Positions 24,629 through 32,143 of a stretch of DNA of 64,000 bases are shown here, piece after piece. A program made the translations under genes and the position numbers. The notes under the pieces were generated by a model, which saw only the letters and a list, made by a program, of their open reading frames with translations, searched no databases and had not been told where the DNA came from. The stretch comes from Streptomyces griseoruber (GTDB lineage: Bacteria > Actinomycetota > Actinomycetes > Streptomycetales > Streptomycetaceae): positions 307,501 through 371,500 of the forward strand of contig NZ_KQ948769.1 in the NCBI RefSeq assembly GCF_001514205.1. The letters run 5' to 3'. How positions within the stretch are numbered: the first letter of the stretch is position 1; the number at the start of each line of letters is the position of its first letter.

Positions 24629-25039
24629 TTGCGCCACATCTATCACTGCCCCCTGCGCTGGTCTGACATGGACGCGTACGGCCACGTCAACAACACGGTG
24701 TTCCTCCGCTATCTGGAGGAAGCCCGGATCGACTTCCTGACCCGCCCGGAGAAGAACTTCAAGCAGGGGTCCGTGGTGGCGCGCCACGAGATCGACTACA
24801 AACGACAGCTCGTCCACCGGCCCACACCGGTGACGGTCGAACTGTGGATCACCGAGGTCCGGGCCGCCTCCTTCACCATCACCTACGAGGTGAAGGACGG
24901 CGACCTCCTCTACGTCAGGGCGGCCACGGTCGTCGTACCGTTCGACTTCGAGGCGCAGCGGCCACGGCGGCTGACCACCGAGGAACGGGAGTTCCTGGCC
25001 GAGTACCGCGACGACGCCGAGGAGGCCGTCGCCGCATGA
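24629..25039 (+). CDS. acyl-CoA thioesterase, hot-dog fold (4HBT family)
   Basis: 136 aa. TTG start at 24629 (LRHIYHCPLRWSDMDAYGHV). The 4-hydroxybenzoyl-CoA thioesterase-like signature WSDMDAYGHVNNTVFLRYLE contains the catalytic Asp in the MDAYGHVNN region. Continues with hot-dog strand VVARHEIDYKRQLVHRPTPV. It should hydrolyse an acyl-CoA, substrate not predictable. It is 6 nt after ettA and overlaps the next gene by ATGA, so the three form an operon. Confidence 0.88.
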   Translation: MRHIYHCPLRWSDMDAYGHVNNTVFLRYLEEARIDFLTRPEKNFKQGSVVARHEIDYKRQLVHRPTPVTVELWITEVRAASFTITYEVKDGDLLYVRAATVVVPFDFEAQRPRRLTTEEREFLAEYRDDAEEAVAA

Positions 25040-25713
25040 CGGTGCTCCACCTCGCCGACGAGGGGGAGGCGGCGGACCTCGCGGCCTTCCTCTCCCGGCT
25101 GCTCCACTACGACCGTGGAGCAGCGGTGCGCCTCCAGGCGGCCGGCACGGCACTCGCCGTGTTCGGCCGGCCGCCCTCCTTCGAGGTGCTCGCGATCCGT
25201 GCCGTACGCCTCGCCAAGCCGTACGAGGACGGGCTCGACGTCACCCTGGACGCCACCGTGTCCGCGGGGGAGCTGCTGGAGACGGTGGACGGGACCGCGG
25301 TCACGGCCGCCGTGCCGCCCGCCGTCACCGGGCCGCCGTGGGCCGGGGTCCTGCCGCCGCGCGGCGGCTGGCGGTCCGAGGCCGGACTCCCGGCGCCCGA
25401 CGCGCTGCGGGCGCTGGTCGGCGCGGCCGTCGCCGAGTTCCGGGGCCGTACCGAGGAACTCGCCCCCGAGGACCGTACCCGCGCCGCACTCGACCGGATC
25501 GGACGGGAGATCTGGTCCCGGACGGTCGGCGACACCGGCCTTCCGGTACGGGCCGTGCACGCGGCCCAGTCCCTGGGGTTCCTGCGTCCCTCGGCCGGGG
25601 CACGGGACCTGGCGCTGCTCTCGCTCGGGTCCTGGCTGCGCCTGCGCACGCCGTACGGCTCGATCGCGGTACGGCGTGCGGGGCTCGGGGCGCTGGACGT
25701 CAGCGTCCGCTGA
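25036..25713 (+). CDS. conserved actinobacterial protein of unknown function
   Basis: 225 aa, ATG 25036 overlapping the thioesterase stop. Soluble, no signal peptide or cysteine motif. Recognisable stretches: LHLADEGEAADLAAFLSRLL, LLHYDRGAAVRLQAAGTALA, AVFGRPPSFEVLAIRAVRLA and VRAVHAAQSLGFLRPSAGAR. It keeps normal codon use and is coupled to ettA and the thioesterase, so it is real. I recognise it only as a protein common beside ettA in Streptomyces and assign no function. Confidence 0.75.
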   Translation: MTVLHLADEGEAADLAAFLSRLLHYDRGAAVRLQAAGTALAVFGRPPSFEVLAIRAVRLAKPYEDGLDVTLDATVSAGELLETVDGTAVTAAVPPAVTGPPWAGVLPPRGGWRSEAGLPAPDALRALVGAAVAEFRGRTEELAPEDRTRAALDRIGREIWSRTVGDTGLPVRAVHAAQSLGFLRPSAGARDLALLSLGSWLRLRTPYGSIAVRRAGLGALDVSVR

Positions 25714-25731
25714 CCCCGGTCACCCTCCTGG

Positions 25732-25953
25732 TCACATCAGGGGCCACAGCGAGGCCGTCAGGCCGAAGCCGATGACGTCCATCGTGGTCGTCAGGACCCC
25801 GATCGCCTCGCCGATGCCGCTCGCCATCAGGATCACCATGGCGACGGAGGGGAGCGCGGAGCCCCTCACGTGCGCGATGTGCGTACGGTCCCAGCCGCGG
25901 CGCGCGCCGAGCAGGTACGCGCACAGCGCCACGTCGATCAGCAGGGCCACCAC
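25732..25953 (-). CDS. small hydrophobic membrane protein, start uncertain
   Basis: At least 73 aa in a frame with two or three hydrophobic segments (VALLIDVALCAYLLGARRGW, LPSVAMVILMASGIGEAIGV). The GTG at 25953 cuts into the first helix. The frame is open upstream to a TGA near the globin stop and encodes more of the same helix (TLRAVLTVLTVLGAPVVALL) but has no ATG, GTG or TTG there. Either a non-standard start or a sequencing error is possible. It follows the globin gene on the same strand. Function unknown. Confidence 0.5.
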   Translation of the reverse strand: MVALLIDVALCAYLLGARRGWDRTHIAHVRGSALPSVAMVILMASGIGEAIGVLTTTMDVIGFGLTASLWPLM

Positions 25954-26035
25954 CGGGGCGCCGAGGACGGTGAGGACGGTGAGGACCGCGCGGAGCGTGG
26001 ACCCCTCGGCGAGGAGGTTCTGCCCGGGGGAACCG

Positions 26036-26443
26036 TCAGCCGGCCGCGTTCACCATGGACGCGGCGGCGTACGTCAGGTAGTTCCACAGCGTCTCCTCGT
26101 GCTCCGCGGAGAGCCCGAGCGCGTCGACCGCGTCCCGCATGTGCTTCAGCCACGCGTCGTGCGCCGCCCGGTCGACCACGAACGGGGCGTGCCGCATCCG
26201 CAGCCGCGGGTGGCCGCGGTTCTCGCTGTACGTCGTGGGCCCGCCCCAGTACTGCATCAGGAACAGCGCGAGGCGCTCCTCCGCCGGGCCCAAATCCTCC
26301 TCGGGATACATGGGCTTGAGCAGCGGGTCCTCGGCTACCCCCTGGTAGAAACGGTGGACCAGCCGACGGAAGGTCTCCTCCCCGCCGACCTGCTCGTAGA
26401 AGGTCTGCTCCTGAAGCGTGCCGCGCCGAATCTCTTTCACCAC
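26036..26443 (-). CDS. glbO: group II truncated haemoglobin (GlbO-like)
   Basis: 135-aa haem protein of the trHbO class, implicated in oxygen and redox chemistry near the membrane. Landmarks: FYEQVGGEETFRRLVHRFYQ, DPLLKPMYPEEDLGPAEERL, FLMQYWGGPTTYSENRGHPR and the proximal histidine in RLRMRHAPF. The tyrosine and tryptophan pocket residues (YWGGP, TTYS) are present. ATG 26443 is the natural start of the family. It is divergent from the methyltransferase gene with about 100 bp between. Confidence 0.93.
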   Translation of the reverse strand: MVKEIRRGTLQEQTFYEQVGGEETFRRLVHRFYQGVAEDPLLKPMYPEEDLGPAEERLALFLMQYWGGPTTYSENRGHPRLRMRHAPFVVDRAAHDAWLKHMRDAVDALGLSAEHEETLWNYLTYAAASMVNAAG

Positions 26444-26544
26444 CCCATGGTCTCAGACGGGGGGACCGAGGACGGAAGGCTTAGGACCGCCCGACGAGGC
26501 CCCGGCCGCTCGCCTCGCCGTACGTTCCGCAGCACAGTGGAGGC

Positions 26545-27564
26545 ATGGATGGGCCCGGGCTCGACCGCGCTCTCGACGACCTCGCCGCCTCGGCGCGGGC
26601 CGCGATGGTGCGCGCCGTCGAGGCGAGCGGGGCCTTCGCCGCCGATCCGCGCTGGCGGGAGGCGTTCGGGGCGGTCCCGCGCCACCTCTTCGTGCCGTAC
26701 TACTACGTCGGCGCCGCCGGTGGCGCGGGCGGGTTCGAGCGGTGCTGGGGCGAGAGTCCCGACCCGCGCACCCGTGAGCGCTGGGTGCGCGGCGCCTACG
26801 AGGACACCCCGCTGGCCACCCGGCTGCGCGACGGCGAGCTGCTCTCCTCCAGCAGCCAGCCCTCGCTCATGGCGCTGATGCTGGCCGAACTGCGGGTCGA
26901 GCCCGGTGACCGGGTGCTGGAGATCGGGGCGGGCACGGGCTACAACGCGGCGCTGCTGTCGTACCGGCTCGGCGACGACCACGTCACCACCGTCGACCTG
27001 GACCCGGAGATCACCGAGTCCGCGCGCCGCCACCTCGCGGCCGCCGGCTACCGCCCGACCATCGTCACCGGAGACGGTGCGCGCGGGGTGCCGGAGCGTG
27101 CCCCCTTCGACCGGATCATCGCGACCTGCCGGCTCGCGTCCGTGCCGCGCGCCTGGATCGCCCAGTGCCGGCCGGGTGCGCTGGTCCTGACCCCGCTGGC
27201 CACCGGCCTGGTCGCGCTGACGGTACGGGACGCCGGGCACGCCGAGGGGCACTTCCTGCACACCCCCGCCTACTTCGTCCCCCTGCGCGGGGCGAGCCGT
27301 CCCGCACCCGAGCCGGCCGCGCCGAGCGGGGTGCCGCGCCGGGCCGGGGAGAGCGACCTGTTCCGCTTCCTGCTCGCGCTCACCCGGGGCAGCCTCGAAC
27401 CTCGGGAGGCGTACGCCCTCTGGGAGCGCGAGGGCATGCCGGACCGGCGGCGCTACGGCGTCACGGTCGGCGTACGGCGCGCCTGGGCGTGGCTGGACGA
27501 ACCGGAGGGGCCGTACGCCTGGCCCCTGCCGGGCTCGTCGGGGGCGCGGCTCGTCGAACCGTAG
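26545..27564 (+). CDS. PCMT-like SAM-dependent protein methyltransferase
   Basis: 339 aa. The N-terminal part resembles protein-L-isoaspartate O-methyltransferases: REAFGAVPRHLFVPYYYVGA, LLSSSSQPSLMALMLAELRV, motif I VLEIGAGTGYNAALLSYRLG, VTTVDLDPEITESARRHL, FDRIIATCRLASVPRAWI. The C-terminal 120 residues are an actinobacterial extension (FRFLLALTRGSLEPREAYAL). Such extended PCMT-like enzymes occur both as housekeeping proteins and in peptide biosynthetic clusters; no precursor peptide is visible nearby. ATG 26545 follows GGAGG closely. The stop is 21 nt from the convergent FHA gene. Confidence 0.85.
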   Translation: MDGPGLDRALDDLAASARAAMVRAVEASGAFAADPRWREAFGAVPRHLFVPYYYVGAAGGAGGFERCWGESPDPRTRERWVRGAYEDTPLATRLRDGELLSSSSQPSLMALMLAELRVEPGDRVLEIGAGTGYNAALLSYRLGDDHVTTVDLDPEITESARRHLAAAGYRPTIVTGDGARGVPERAPFDRIIATCRLASVPRAWIAQCRPGALVLTPLATGLVALTVRDAGHAEGHFLHTPAYFVPLRGASRPAPEPAAPSGVPRRAGESDLFRFLLALTRGSLEPREAYALWEREGMPDRRRYGVTVGVRRAWAWLDEPEGPYAWPLPGSSGARLVEP

Positions 27565-27585
27565 CCCCCGACGGGAAGGCCGTGC

Positions 27586-29364
27586 TCAGCCCCGGCGGAT
27601 CGTGATCGTCGTCCAGGCGCCCACGTGCACCCGGTCGCCGTCCTGGAGCGGCACGGGGACGAACGGCTGGATCGGCTCCTCGCCGCCGTTGACCGTCGTA
27701 CCGTTCGTCGAGTTCTGGTCGACGACCGCCCAGGTGCCGTCCGGCTGCTGGACCAGGACCGCGTGCTGGTGCGAGACGCCCGGGTCCTCCGGCGGCACCG
27801 ACAGGTCTATGTCGGGGGTCTCGCCGGTGGAGTGCCGGCGGCGGCCGATGGTGACCTGGTTGCCGGAGAGCGTGCGCTGCTGCTCGGGCGAGTACGCGGG
27901 CAGGTTGAGCCCCGCGGCCTCCGGGCCGGAGCGGTGCATCATCGCCATGAAGTACGCGCGGTCCGGGCCGATGGTCGCCGTCCAGGTCGCCGGCTGCTGC
28001 GGGAACGCCGGGCCGGGCGGGGGCGGTGTCTGCGTGGAACCGGGCTGCGGATAGCCGTAGCCACCGCCCTGGCCGGGACCGCCCTGGCCCTGGCCGGGGT
28101 GCGACGGCGGGGAGATCACCCAGTCGTCGTCGGCGCCGCCGAAGCCCGGGCCGCCGGGCTGCGGCCGGCCGGTCTCCTGCGGGAATCCGGGCGGGGCCGT
28201 CCGGCCCCCCGGGCCGGGAGGCTGGAAGGCCTGCGGAATCCCGGGACCACCGGGACCACCGGGACCGCCCTGTCCGGGCGGCGGGCCGGGACGCGAGGGG
28301 TCTGCACCGAACGCGGAAGGTCCGCCGGGACCACCGGGGCCGCCGGGACCTGCGGGTTCACGTCGGAAGGGATCCGCGGGCGGACCCGACGGCTCACGGC
28401 CGAAGGGGTCGGCGGAGGGCCGGCCACCAGGGCCGGAGGGCTCGCGTCCGAACGCGCCGGGACCGCCGGGACCGGACGGGTCGCGTCCGAACGCGCCTGG
28501 TCCGCCGGGCTCGTTCCCGTACGCGCCGGGCCCACCGGACGTCATTCCGGGCTCACGCCCGAACGCCCCGGGACCGCCGGCCGCACCGCCCGGCCCCGAA
28601 GGCTCACGCCCGAACGCCCCGGGACCGCCGGCCGCACCGCCCGGCCCCGAAGGCTCGCGCCCGAACGGGCCGGGACCGCCGGCCGTACCGCCGGGACCGG
28701 ACGGGTCGCGTCCGAACGCACCTGGTCCGCCGGGCTCGTTCCCGTACGCGCCGGGCCCACCGGACGTCACTCCGGGCTCACGCCCGAACGCCCCGGGACC
28801 GCCCGGGCCACCGGGACCGCCCGGCCCCGACGGCTCGCGTCCGAACGCGCCCGGTCCGCCGGCCGTCCCTCCGGGACCCGGGGGCCGGGGCGGTTCGCCG
28901 CCGAAGGGCGGGATCGGCTCGGCGGGCCGGTTCACCTGAGAGGGCCGTGAACTCTGGTAGTCGAAGGAGTCGCTGCCGCCGAAGGACGGCGGCGGCCCCT
29001 GGAAACGCCCGCCGGGGCCACCGGGCCCGCCGGGCCCACCCGGGCCGGGGGCCGGCGGGCGCGGGGCGGCCGGGGTGTACGAGGTCGCCGTGTTGGTGAG
29101 GAAGTTCCACCGGCACTCCTCGCAGAACGGCGCACCGCCCTCACGGGGCGTACGGCACTGCGGGCAGAGCTCCGGCTCGCGGCCCGGCACGGAGGACGGA
29201 TGCCGTCCGCCGCCGGGCTGGGTGCCCTGCGGGGGCGGGAAACCGTAGCCGCCCGCGGGCGGCGGGGGCGGCGGGGGCGGAGGTACGGCACCGGCCATGC
29301 GGTGACCGCAGACCTCGCACCAGTCGTCGGAACCCGACTGGTGTCCGTTCGGGCAGGTCGGCAT
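27586..29364 (-). CDS. zinc-ribbon and FHA domain protein with collagen-like linker
   Basis: 592 aa. Two zinc-ribbon-like cysteine groups near the N-terminus (CPNGHQSGSDDWCEVCG and CPQCRTPREGGAPFCEECRW). Then about 400 residues of Gly/Pro-rich repeats built from FGREPSGPGG and YGNEPGG units. The last 95 residues are an FHA phosphothreonine-binding domain: QVTIGRRRHSTGETPDIDLS, GVSHQHAVLV, DQNSTNGTTVNG. FHA proteins are typical readers and substrates of Ser/Thr kinases, and this gene closes the operon that contains a PknG-like kinase. ATG 29364. Cytoplasmic. Probably a PknG effector (inference). Confidence 0.87.
   Translation of the reverse strand: MPTCPNGHQSGSDDWCEVCGHRMAGAVPPPPPPPPPAGGYGFPPPQGTQPGGGRHPSSVPGREPELCPQCRTPREGGAPFCEECRWNFLTNTATSYTPAAPRPPAPGPGGPGGPGGPGGRFQGPPPSFGGSDSFDYQSSRPSQVNRPAEPIPPFGGEPPRPPGPGGTAGGPGAFGREPSGPGGPGGPGGPGAFGREPGVTSGGPGAYGNEPGGPGAFGRDPSGPGGTAGGPGPFGREPSGPGGAAGGPGAFGREPSGPGGAAGGPGAFGREPGMTSGGPGAYGNEPGGPGAFGRDPSGPGGPGAFGREPSGPGGRPSADPFGREPSGPPADPFRREPAGPGGPGGPGGPSAFGADPSRPGPPPGQGGPGGPGGPGIPQAFQPPGPGGRTAPPGFPQETGRPQPGGPGFGGADDDWVISPPSHPGQGQGGPGQGGGYGYPQPGSTQTPPPPGPAFPQQPATWTATIGPDRAYFMAMMHRSGPEAAGLNLPAYSPEQQRTLSGNQVTIGRRRHSTGETPDIDLSVPPEDPGVSHQHAVLVQQPDGTWAVVDQNSTNGTTVNGGEEPIQPFVPVPLQDGDRVHVGAWTTITIRRG
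28230..28900. repeat. degenerate tandem repeats coding GPGG-rich linker
   Basis: Near-identical 51-bp units around 28560-28690 encode GAFGREPSGPGGAAGGP. A longer block coding TSGGPGAYGNEPGG...DPSGPGG is duplicated (near 28480-28560 and 28690-28780). All units preserve the frame of the FHA protein. Confidence 0.75.
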
Positions 29365-29418
29365 GTCGGCGCGTCCCCCTCTCTCCTTCAGTGACCGCGT
29401 GGTCGTGGTCGTCTGACG

Positions 29419-30765
29419 TCACTTCTTTACACGAACAGTCTTTGTGGACCGGGTCTCGAGAGTCATCTCGTCGGCTTCCGCGACCTTCGCCTTCAGTCGC
29501 ACAGTACCTGTCGTGGCGTCGACCACGTCCACCACCTTCGCAAGCAGTTTCGCAGTATCGGCGTTCCCCGAGACGCTCGCGAGCTGGACGGCACGGCCCA
29601 GTTTGGCCGTCGCTCCATCCATATCACCTGATTTACGCAGGTCCAGCCCCTGCTGGATGACCTGTGCCAGTTCGGCCTGACCCGTGTAGTGCGCGACCTG
29701 CGGATTGATCGACGTCGAGGCCGCCATGTCGTCGGTCCACACGGCCCGTACGAGCCCCTGCGCACCCAGGTTCTGGACCGTGCCGTCGGGCTGCGGGATC
29801 ACCAGCGAGACCCGTGCGGCCAGCATCTCCTGGCCCACGCTCGCCACCGGGACCTCGACGCACACGTGGTAGTCGCGGGACTCGTCGCCCCAGGAACCGG
29901 TGGGGTAGTCGCCCGCGCGCGGGCCCGCCTCGGTGCGGCGGTCGGTGAGCTGCTCGACGGTCGGCGCGACCTGCTTGACGAACTTGATGGTGGTGCCGAC
30001 CGGGGTCCACAGGCGCAGCGCGACGTCCGCGACCTCCTTGCCCATCGCCGTCTCCATCATCTGTGTGAAGTCGGCGGCGAGACCGGTCGGGTCGGCGACG
30101 ATGTCGGCGGTGCCGAGCAGGGCGGAGGCGATCCCTGTGACTTCTTTCACTTCCCAGTCGGTGCCCACGCCACGGGCGTCACAGGTGAACCGGCCCGCGC
30201 AGTCGTCGAGGGCGGCCTTGAGGTCCTGCGGCGACTCGTGCTCGTTGCGGCCGTCGGTGAGCAGGATGCCGTGCCGGATGCCGGCCTCGGCGGAGGACAG
30301 CAGCCGGTCGGCCAGCCGCAGCCAGGTGCCGATCGCGGTGCCGCCGCCCGCACTGAGCCGGCGCAGGGCCTGCTTGGCCTGCTCGCGGGTGGTGGCGTCG
30401 GCCACCGCCAGCCGCCCGCCGCCCGGGTAGACCTCCTTGGCGACGTGCGTGCCGCCGATCACCGCGAAGTGCGTGCCGTCGCGCAGGGTGTCGACGGCGG
30501 CTGCGGTGGCGTCCCGCGCGTTGCGCATCTTGGCCGGCGGGTAGTCCATCGACCCGGAGCAGTCCACCATGATCGCCACGGCGGCCGACGGGCCCCGGCC
30601 GGGCGCGTACAGATGCGGTGCGGTGACCGCGGTGCCGACGGTGCCGCCGCCGGTCGCGGTCACCGTGACGATCGCGTTGACCTCGCGGCCGTCCTCCGGC
30701 AGGTACTCGTTCTGGTAGACGTCCACCGAGAACTGCGGCACGTTCGATTTCGAGAAATTGGCCAT
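29419..30765 (-). CDS. VWA-domain protein (MIDAS intact)
   Basis: 448 aa, cytoplasmic. The von Willebrand A domain starts about residue 60. The metal-ion site is complete: DCSGSMDYP (DxSxS), Thr in GGGTAIGTWL, and Asp in ILLTDGRNEH. The C-terminal part (about 340-448) is helical and resembles a TPR-like/charged module (AELAQVIQQGLDLRKSGDMD). VWA proteins of this type mediate protein-protein contacts in kinase and phosphatase signalling clusters. It lies between the FHA gene and the PP2C gene in the pknG operon. ATG 30765. Confidence 0.88.
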   Translation of the reverse strand: MANFSKSNVPQFSVDVYQNEYLPEDGREVNAIVTVTATGGGTVGTAVTAPHLYAPGRGPSAAVAIMVDCSGSMDYPPAKMRNARDATAAAVDTLRDGTHFAVIGGTHVAKEVYPGGGRLAVADATTREQAKQALRRLSAGGGTAIGTWLRLADRLLSSAEAGIRHGILLTDGRNEHESPQDLKAALDDCAGRFTCDARGVGTDWEVKEVTGIASALLGTADIVADPTGLAADFTQMMETAMGKEVADVALRLWTPVGTTIKFVKQVAPTVEQLTDRRTEAGPRAGDYPTGSWGDESRDYHVCVEVPVASVGQEMLAARVSLVIPQPDGTVQNLGAQGLVRAVWTDDMAASTSINPQVAHYTGQAELAQVIQQGLDLRKSGDMDGATAKLGRAVQLASVSGNADTAKLLAKVVDVVDATTGTVRLKAKVAEADEMTLETRSTKTVRVKK

Positions 30766-30850
30766 GGCTGATCGAATCCCCCTCGCAAGGTGCGGACCGG
30801 TCCCCTCCGGCCCGTGGGCGTGTCACCCGTGGATGTCCCCGTTTGCGCCC

Positions 30851-32140
30851 TCAGGCGTTTCCTGCCCCCTGAGGCGGCGCGGGGAACGGCACGACGGCCA
30901 CTGTTACGTTGTCGTGGCCCCCGCCGTCCAGGGCGTGGCCGACGAGGACCTGGGCGCAGTGCAGCGGTCGTACGGCGGCGTCGAGCGGGACGACCTCGGC
31001 CATCTCCTCGGCCGCCTCCGCGTAGTTCCACAGGCCGTCGGTGCACACCACCACCACACCGGGACGGTCCGGCTTGAAGGAAGCGGTGTGCGGCTCCAGT
31101 TCGTAGGCGTCGGCGCCGAGCCAGCCGGTGATCGCGTGGGCGCGCTCGTCGGCGTAGGCCTCCGCCTCGCTCATCAGGCCCGCGGCGACCATCTGCGCGG
31201 CCCAGGAGTCGTCCTCGGTGAGCCGGGCCGGCGGGGTGGCGCGGTCGGCCGGCACCCAGTAGGCGCGGCTGTCGCCGACCCAGCCGACGACCAGCAGTCC
31301 CGGGGTGACGACCGTGCCGACCAGGGTGCAGGCGGGGGAGTTCTGGTGCGGGGCGTGCTCGCGGGCGGTGGCGGGCTCGCCGGCCAGCGCGTTGACCGCG
31401 TGCGAGGCGGCGACGATCGCCTCGTGCATCGCCGCCTGCGGATGGGCGCCCTGCGGCAGTGCCGCCAGCAGCGACTCGCCCGCCGCCCGCGCCGCGGCCA
31501 TCGAGGCGTCGTCGGGGCGGGTCGCCGAGGAGACGCCGTCGCAGACGACCGCGACGAGTGCCGGGGAGCCGTCGGGCAGCGTGGCGCGGCCCAGGCTGAA
31601 GGAGTCCTCGTTGCGGTGGTGGCGCAGCCCGCGGTCGCTGACGGCGGCCACCGGGCCCGACTCCAGCTCCATGTGGTCGCGTTCCCGCGGCTGGGCGTGT
31701 CCGCAGTTCTCGCAGTACCCGTCGTCGTCGACCCGCCCGGCCCGGCAGGCCACGCACACCTTGACCGCGCCGGCCTCGGCGGCGACCCGCGGGTCCGGTG
31801 CCTGCAACGGATACTCCTCGGGCTCGGCGGGCCGGTCGAACCGCACACCGGCGGTGGGCGGTACGGATGTGTCCGCGTCGACTCCCGGTGCCCGTACGGG
31901 TGTCGGGGCGCCGGTGTGGGGCGCCGCCGCGGGTGTGGCCCACGCCGCGAGGGCCTCCGGAGCGGCCGGTGCCGCCGGAGCCGCCATGCCGTTCATCGCG
32001 AGGGTCGGGTGGTCGTCCGTGCGGCGCGGCACGACCGACAGGTCGAACCCGCACGCGCCGCAGTAACGGTCACCCGCGTCGAGCGGCTCCGCGCAGCTCG
32101 GACACGTCGGCAGGGCGGCCTGCCGGGGCATCTGGGACAT
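30851..32140 (-). CDS. PP2C-type Ser/Thr protein phosphatase with zinc ribbons
   Basis: About 429 aa. Two CxxC pairs are seen at each of two places: CPSCAEPLDAGDRYCGACG at the N-terminus and CVACRAGRVDDDGYCENCG in the middle. The PP2C domain fills the rest: VSDRGLRHHRNEDSFSLG, VAVVCDGVSSATRPDDASM, LLVVGWVGDSRAYWV, VVCTDGLWNYAEAAEEM and GGHDNVTVAVV. Metal-binding aspartates are all present. Start taken as ATG 32140 rather than the TTG directly after the kinase stop. It is the likely counterpart phosphatase of the adjacent kinase. Zinc ribbons recur in three proteins of this operon. Confidence 0.9.
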   Translation of the reverse strand: MSQMPRQAALPTCPSCAEPLDAGDRYCGACGFDLSVVPRRTDDHPTLAMNGMAAPAAPAAPEALAAWATPAAAPHTGAPTPVRAPGVDADTSVPPTAGVRFDRPAEPEEYPLQAPDPRVAAEAGAVKVCVACRAGRVDDDGYCENCGHAQPRERDHMELESGPVAAVSDRGLRHHRNEDSFSLGRATLPDGSPALVAVVCDGVSSATRPDDASMAAARAAGESLLAALPQGAHPQAAMHEAIVAASHAVNALAGEPATAREHAPHQNSPACTLVGTVVTPGLLVVGWVGDSRAYWVPADRATPPARLTEDDSWAAQMVAAGLMSEAEAYADERAHAITGWLGADAYELEPHTASFKPDRPGVVVVCTDGLWNYAEAAEEMAEVVPLDAAVRPLHCAQVLVGHALDGGGHDNVTVAVVPFPAPPQGAGNA

Positions 32141-32143
32141 CAA

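Noticed and set aside
26545..27564. Methyltransferase as part of a RiPP cluster
   Set aside because: No precursor peptide, cyclase or protease nearby; flanked by a globin and signalling genes.
28230..28900. CRISPR-like or transposon repeats
   Set aside because: Repeats keep the frame of an FHA protein and have no unique spacers or terminal inverted repeats.
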